From contig JAIHTM010000098.1 in NCBI GenBank assembly GCA_022713905.1, positions 1 to 8,605 on the forward strand: DNA of 8,605 bases, written 5' to 3'. The DNA comes from Collinsella sp. GTDB lineage: Bacteria > Actinomycetota > Coriobacteriia > Coriobacteriales > Coriobacteriaceae. Position 1 is the first letter of the stretch, and each line of letters opens with the position of its first letter. Both the position numbers and the translations under genes were made by a program. Below are positions 5,546-8,605 of the stretch, one piece after another. A model generated the notes under the pieces. That model was not told where the DNA came from, searched no databases, and saw only the letters and a program-made list of their open reading frames with translations.

Positions 5546-6922
5546 ATGGCAGAAGAAGTAACCGCTGCCGTGGAGGAGGAGCGCGAGCTCGCCTCCCAAC
5601 CGATTCCCGGTCTGGTGCGTAAGTACACCATCGTCACCGGCCAGGGCATGCTCGCCCAGATCATCATGGTGGTCCTCGAGGGCCTCGTGATGGGTTGGGG
5701 CCTGGGTGCCCACGGCCTGGCCTGCGTCTCGATTATCATGTCGGTCGAGTACATCAACCTGGCCTTTGGCAACCTGTTTGGCACCGGCGTGCCCGCCGTG
5801 GTGGGCAACCTTTTGGGTGCCGGCGACATTAAGGGCGCAAGCAAGGCTTTTAGCCAGGGCTTTTGGCTCACCACGATTGTGAGTGTGCTGCTTGCTGTGG
5901 TGATGGCCGTGTTTACCGAGCCCATCTGCGCATTCTTTGGCGCCACGCCCGACATCATGGCCGATACCGTTGCCGGCGTGCGCACCTTCGCCGTGCTGCT
6001 GCCGCTCACGGTCATTGGCCAGATGGTCACCGCTGTGATGCGTGTGGACGAGAAGGTTCAGGTCCAGGCCAACCTCATGACCGTTTCAGCCATCGTTGCC
6101 ATCTGCTGGCTCGCGCTTTCTACGTTTGTGCTCAAGTTTGGCGTTATGGGCGCCGGCGTGTACTACGGGCTTTCCATCGGTATCTGGGCCATCGGTATCT
6201 TCTGGTTCATCGGGGGCAAAAAGTCCCAGCTCCAGATTAGCCTGGCCGACCTTAAGCTCGACCTCGCCGTCTGCGGCCAGATCCTCAAGATCGGCTTCCC
6301 GTTCTTCCTGGTCCAGGGCGCGACCTTTATCTTTAACACCGTTGCCAACTCGCTTTTGGGCTCGCTCGGCGGCGACATGGGCTCGCTCTACATCGCAGCC
6401 TTTGGCGTGATCAACGGCTACATCCTCTACATCACCATGATGGTTGCCCAGTGCTTCTCCTATGGCCTGCAGCCCATCGCTGCCTTCAACGCCGGCGCAA
6501 AGGCTTGGGCGCGCCTTAAGGAGACGCTCTCTTGCACGCTTAAGTACCAGGTTGTGACGCTGGCGCTGGTCACCGTCGCGCTCTGGCTTGCCGCCACTCC
6601 GGTGTGCGCCTTCTTTGCCGGCAGCGATCCTGCGCTCGTTGAGGTTGCCGCCAACGCCACGCGTACCGTCATCCTGGCTGTTGCCCTGGGCTATCTTGCC
6701 ATGACCATGTCGATATATTTCCAGGCGGTCGAGAAGGTTGGTGTCGCCACGTTTACCGGCCTGCTTCGCTATGTGATCTGCTCAGTGCCGCTTATGTACC
6801 TCCTCGGCAACATGATGGGTGTTGAGGGCGTGTGGATCGCCCTGGTGGTGGCCGACGCCATTACCGGCATCATCTCCATTGCGCTCGCCGCGCACGAGTC
6901 CAAGCGCCTTGCCACGCTCTAG
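5546..6922 (+). CDS. MATE-family multidrug/metabolite efflux protein
   Basis: A 458-residue inner-membrane protein with about 12 membrane spans. Start ATG 5546 follows AAAGGGGAGA (5533-5542). Features of the MATE (multidrug and toxic compound extrusion) family include two similar halves, GNLFGTGVPAVVGNLLGAGD near residues 73-95 and SYGLQPIAAFNAGAKAW near residues 305-320 (Gln309-Pro310), the conserved end of the first helix of the second half. MATE proteins export cationic drugs or metabolites in exchange for sodium ions or protons. The N-terminus has a 25-residue Glu-rich cytoplasmic tail. The gene follows the amidohydrolase by 87 bases on the same strand and is closed by a strong terminator, so the two may form one transcript. 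The substrate is unknown; export of a hydrolysis product is a guess from position. Confidence 0.92.
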   Translation: MAEEVTAAVEEERELASQPIPGLVRKYTIVTGQGMLAQIIMVVLEGLVMGWGLGAHGLACVSIIMSVEYINLAFGNLFGTGVPAVVGNLLGAGDIKGASKAFSQGFWLTTIVSVLLAVVMAVFTEPICAFFGATPDIMADTVAGVRTFAVLLPLTVIGQMVTAVMRVDEKVQVQANLMTVSAIVAICWLALSTFVLKFGVMGAGVYYGLSIGIWAIGIFWFIGGKKSQLQISLADLKLDLAVCGQILKIGFPFFLVQGATFIFNTVANSLLGSLGGDMGSLYIAAFGVINGYILYITMMVAQCFSYGLQPIAAFNAGAKAWARLKETLSCTLKYQVVTLALVTVALWLAATPVCAFFAGSDPALVEVAANATRTVILAVALGYLAMTMSIYFQAVEKVGVATFTGLLRYVICSVPLMYLLGNMMGVEGVWIALVVADAITGIISIALAAHESKRLATL

Positions 6923-6970
6923 GCTCGGACATGGCTGGCGTACGATAGTCGAACAAGTTAACTCGCCTGC

Positions 6971-7018
6971 AAGCCACCACAATGGGGACAGCCCCCATTG
7001 TGGTGGCTTTTGTTATTT
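6971..7018 (+). terminator. Strong rho-independent terminator after MATE
   Basis: A perfect 17-bp stem, AAGCCACCACAATGGGG (6971-6987) with CCCCATTGTGGTGGCTT (6993-7009), with a 5-base loop (ACAGC), followed by TTTTGTTATTT. It begins 48 bases after the MATE stop and insulates the ATPase gene from the upstream unit. The stem starts with AA, so it could also work partly on the minus strand. Confidence 0.95.
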
Positions 7019-7066
7019 AGGGTCTGAGATTTCGGCTCTAAAAATAATGCTTTTGAACTAGGCTAC

Positions 7067-7125
7067 TATAAGATTGTGGTAAACGCTAATATAAGATTAT
7101 GGCGAATGAAACTATCCGATTATGG
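7067..7125 (+). repeat. Three 13-bp direct repeats with an exact 23-bp period, upstream of the ATPase gene
   Basis: The units are TATAAGATTGTGG (7067-7079), TATAAGATTATGG (7090-7102) and TATCCGATTATGG (7113-7125), core TATnnGATTrTGG. Starts are exactly 23 bp apart both times; adjacent full 23-base units share about 16 positions. The array lies between the MATE terminator and the ATPase start and ends 25 bases before the ATG. Period 23 equals a 6-base box plus a 17-base spacer, so one TATAAG could be a -10 box with the preceding unit over the -35 position. It looks like an iteron-like operator or promoter array; the binding protein is unknown. Confidence 0.75.
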
Positions 7126-7150
7126 TAACAGCGCAATAAGGGGCGTTGAT

Positions 7151-8320
7151 ATGGCTGAGTTCATTAACAGGGATTTGCATGAGTTACTCATTCGCATGGC
7201 AGGCTGGTTTCCTGTTGTGTCGTTGACAGGGCCTAGGCAGAGCGGTAAGTCTACGCTGGTTCGGCATACCTTTCCCGACTATTCCTACGTCACGCTTGAG
7301 GACCCTCAAACGAGGCGCGCGGCCTTGGAGGATCCGGTGAGTTTTATCCGCAACCGAAAGGGCGGACTCATCATCGATGAGGCGCAATACGCCCCGGATT
7401 TGTTTTCAATGATCCAGGTTGTTTCGGATGAGCGGGGAGACGCCGGTCAATACATCCTTACAGGCTCGCAAAACTTTTTGATGATGAAAAGCATTGGGCA
7501 GTCTCTTGCCGGGCGAGTCGGGATCTTGAAATTGCTGCCATTATCGTTTCGAGAAGCGGAGAGGGGCCAGCAGGGGCAGCTGGAAGTGGATTTGTTCGCG
7601 CTCGAAGGGGGATACCCTCGCCTGCGTTCCGCCGGAATGCCGTCCTCGGTTTATTTTCCCAGCTATATCGATACCTATGTTGAGCGCGATGTTGTGGGCT
7701 TGCTTGATGTGCGCAATAAGGCGGAGTTTCATAAGTTTCTGTCCATAATTGCTCAGAGCGTCGGTGCCCTCATCAATATATCCTCGCTTTCTCGAGATAC
7801 GGGCGTGAGCGTATCGACCATTAAAAGCTGGTTGTCCATCCTGGAGCAGAGCTACCTGACGTTTTCGCTGCAGCCCTATTATGCAAATGCCAAGAAGCGT
7901 CTAACTAAAACGCCCAAGCTCTATTTTTACGACACGGGGCTGCTCTGCTACTTGCTCAAAATTGGATCACTGGAGCAACTATTGGAGAGCCCTTATCTGG
8001 GGGCCGTTTTCGAAAACCTCATCGTTTCCGAAACGGCGAAGAGCCATCTCAACGTGGGCGAGAATCCCGAGCTGTATTTCTATAGGGACGACAGCAAGCG
8101 TGAAATCGATTTGCTCGACTGTACAAACTCAGGGAGTCCCAAGGCTATCGAAATAAAATCATCCAGAACGTATCACGATAAGTACGCCCGCCATCTACAG
8201 ACTGTATGCGATGAGATCGACATTGCAAAAGATGCGCGCTATGTTGTAGCCCGCGTGGACTCAACGTATGAGTCGAAAGACTGTAGTGTGGTTTCGGCGC
8301 GTGATTGGCTTTTACGATAA
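7151..8320 (+). CDS. AAA_14/DUF4143 ATP-binding protein
   Basis: A 389-residue cytoplasmic protein. Start ATG 7151 follows AAGGGG (7138-7143) with a 7-base gap; a longer in-frame start upstream would run through the repeat array and is not preferred. The N-terminal AAA domain has Walker A GPRQSGKST (residues 27-35), Walker B LIIDEAQ (73-79) and a sensor-like YILTGSQNF (101-109). The region from about residue 175 (YIDTYVERDV) to the end is the DUF4143 part, including a winged-helix-like SLSRDTGVSVSTIKSWLSILEQSYL. Near the C-terminus REIDLLD (Glu318, Asp320) and IEIKSS (Glu334, Lys336) match the arrangement of PD-(D/E)XK nuclease folds, as known in this family. These proteins are common solitary accessory genes in gut bacteria with no settled role. 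The gene is bounded by terminators on both sides and is therefore a separate unit. Confidence 0.9.
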   Translation: MAEFINRDLHELLIRMAGWFPVVSLTGPRQSGKSTLVRHTFPDYSYVTLEDPQTRRAALEDPVSFIRNRKGGLIIDEAQYAPDLFSMIQVVSDERGDAGQYILTGSQNFLMMKSIGQSLAGRVGILKLLPLSFREAERGQQGQLEVDLFALEGGYPRLRSAGMPSSVYFPSYIDTYVERDVVGLLDVRNKAEFHKFLSIIAQSVGALINISSLSRDTGVSVSTIKSWLSILEQSYLTFSLQPYYANAKKRLTKTPKLYFYDTGLLCYLLKIGSLEQLLESPYLGAVFENLIVSETAKSHLNVGENPELYFYRDDSKREIDLLDCTNSGSPKAIEIKSSRTYHDKYARHLQTVCDEIDIAKDARYVVARVDSTYESKDCSVVSARDWLLR

Positions 8321-8342
8321 CAAGCTCGGCGTATTAACAACA

Positions 8343-8380
8343 GCCGCGAAGGGAACCGGCCCCTTTTTGCGGCGGTTTTT
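8343..8380 (+). terminator. Rho-independent terminator after the ATPase gene
   Basis: GCCGC (8343-8347) pairs with GCGGC (8369-8373), and inside it AAGGG (8349-8353) pairs with CCCTT (8361-8365) around a 7-base loop, with a small internal loop. GG and TTTTT (8376-8380) follow. It begins 23 bases after the stop codon. It may also help end the minus-strand gene arriving from the right. Confidence 0.8.
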
Positions 8381-8479
8381 GCCTATCTGGTGCGTCTTAG
8401 ATGCAAGTGAGTAGACTTATTTGGATATGCCGAGCACACCGCGGCAAATGCTCAATAAAACCGACGCTCCTATAAGTTG

Positions 8480-8605
8480 TCAAGAGGCAGTTTGCGGGAG
8501 CGCTCCCTCCAATTCGCACAGGAGCTCGTAATACCTCCTCTCCAGTTTCGTCGACCGCCGTTTCCCCCGTTCCAAGTGCCCGAGTGTGGCTGCGGACAGG
8601 CCGAG
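8480..8605 (-). CDS. Helix-turn-helix protein, C-terminal part (5' end outside window)
   Basis: On the minus strand a frame enters from the window edge and ends at TGA (8480-8482), giving 41 residues. They begin LGLSAATLGHLERGKRR, which fits the second half of an XRE/Cro-like helix-turn-helix: recognition helix with Ser-Ala-Ala-Thr-Leu, then the common Leu-Glu-Arg-Gly-Lys motif. A charged helix with Lys, Glu, Arg and Tyr follows and the protein ends GALPQTAS. The call rests on this short motif only, and the full domain cannot be seen. It is convergent with the ATPase gene, so nothing here shows that the two are functionally linked. Confidence 0.6.
   Translation of the reverse strand, partial: LGLSAATLGHLERGKRRSTKLERRYYELLCELEGALPQTAS

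Noticed and set aside
7076..7150. Upstream GTG-type start for the ATPase gene
   Set aside because: The extension would translate the repeat array, while AAGGGG before ATG 7151 and the usual family N-terminus support the shorter protein.
8432..8453. GAGCA/TGCTC hairpin as a terminator for the minus-strand helix-turn-helix gene
   Set aside because: Only 5 bp with a 12-base loop and no T-run on the minus strand.

Overview
The window reads as a chromosome segment from a high-GC gut actinobacterium of the Coriobacteriia, most like Collinsella. This is inferred from the strong preference for CGC/CGT and GCC/GGC codons in the central genes, from an N-terminally membrane-embedded LuxR regulator of the kind common in that class, and from the gene mix. 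No rRNA or tRNA is present to prove it, and no CRISPR array or insertion sequence was seen.

Layout from left to right: (1) the 3' end of an agmatine deiminase gene (aguA), whose arginine codons differ from the rest of the window. (2) A 542-base gene-free stretch holding four separate folded elements: a nested long stem (248-350), an intrinsic terminator (441-480), a 24-bp imperfect inverted repeat (483-565), and a terminator-like hairpin just ahead of the next ribosome binding site (691-766) that looks like an attenuator. (3) An APC-family amino acid/polyamine permease ending in a tandem 18-base duplication. (4) A convergent 63-residue protein of unknown function with a very good ribosome binding site, divergent from (5) a LuxR-family regulator with about seven membrane segments. 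(6) A gene-poor 307-base region, then a metal-dependent amidohydrolase of the YtcJ type and, 87 bases later, a MATE-family efflux protein, followed by a 17-bp perfect terminator. (7) Three direct repeats spaced exactly 23 bp apart, leading into an AAA_14/DUF4143 ATPase with a nuclease-fold-like C-terminal motif and its own terminator. (8) The C-terminal end of a small helix-turn-helix protein on the minus strand, cut by the window edge.

How the genes may work together: aguA and the permease could form an agmatine uptake and breakdown pair, but the terminator and hairpins between them argue for separate control. LuxR, amidohydrolase and MATE lie in the same direction and may form a sense-hydrolyse-export module; this is inference from position only. 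The ATPase appears to be an independent, probably mobile accessory gene with its own repeat-bearing control region. The strongest candidates for something undescribed are the 23-bp repeat array at the ATPase, the attenuator-like leader of the permease, and the long nested stem downstream of aguA.
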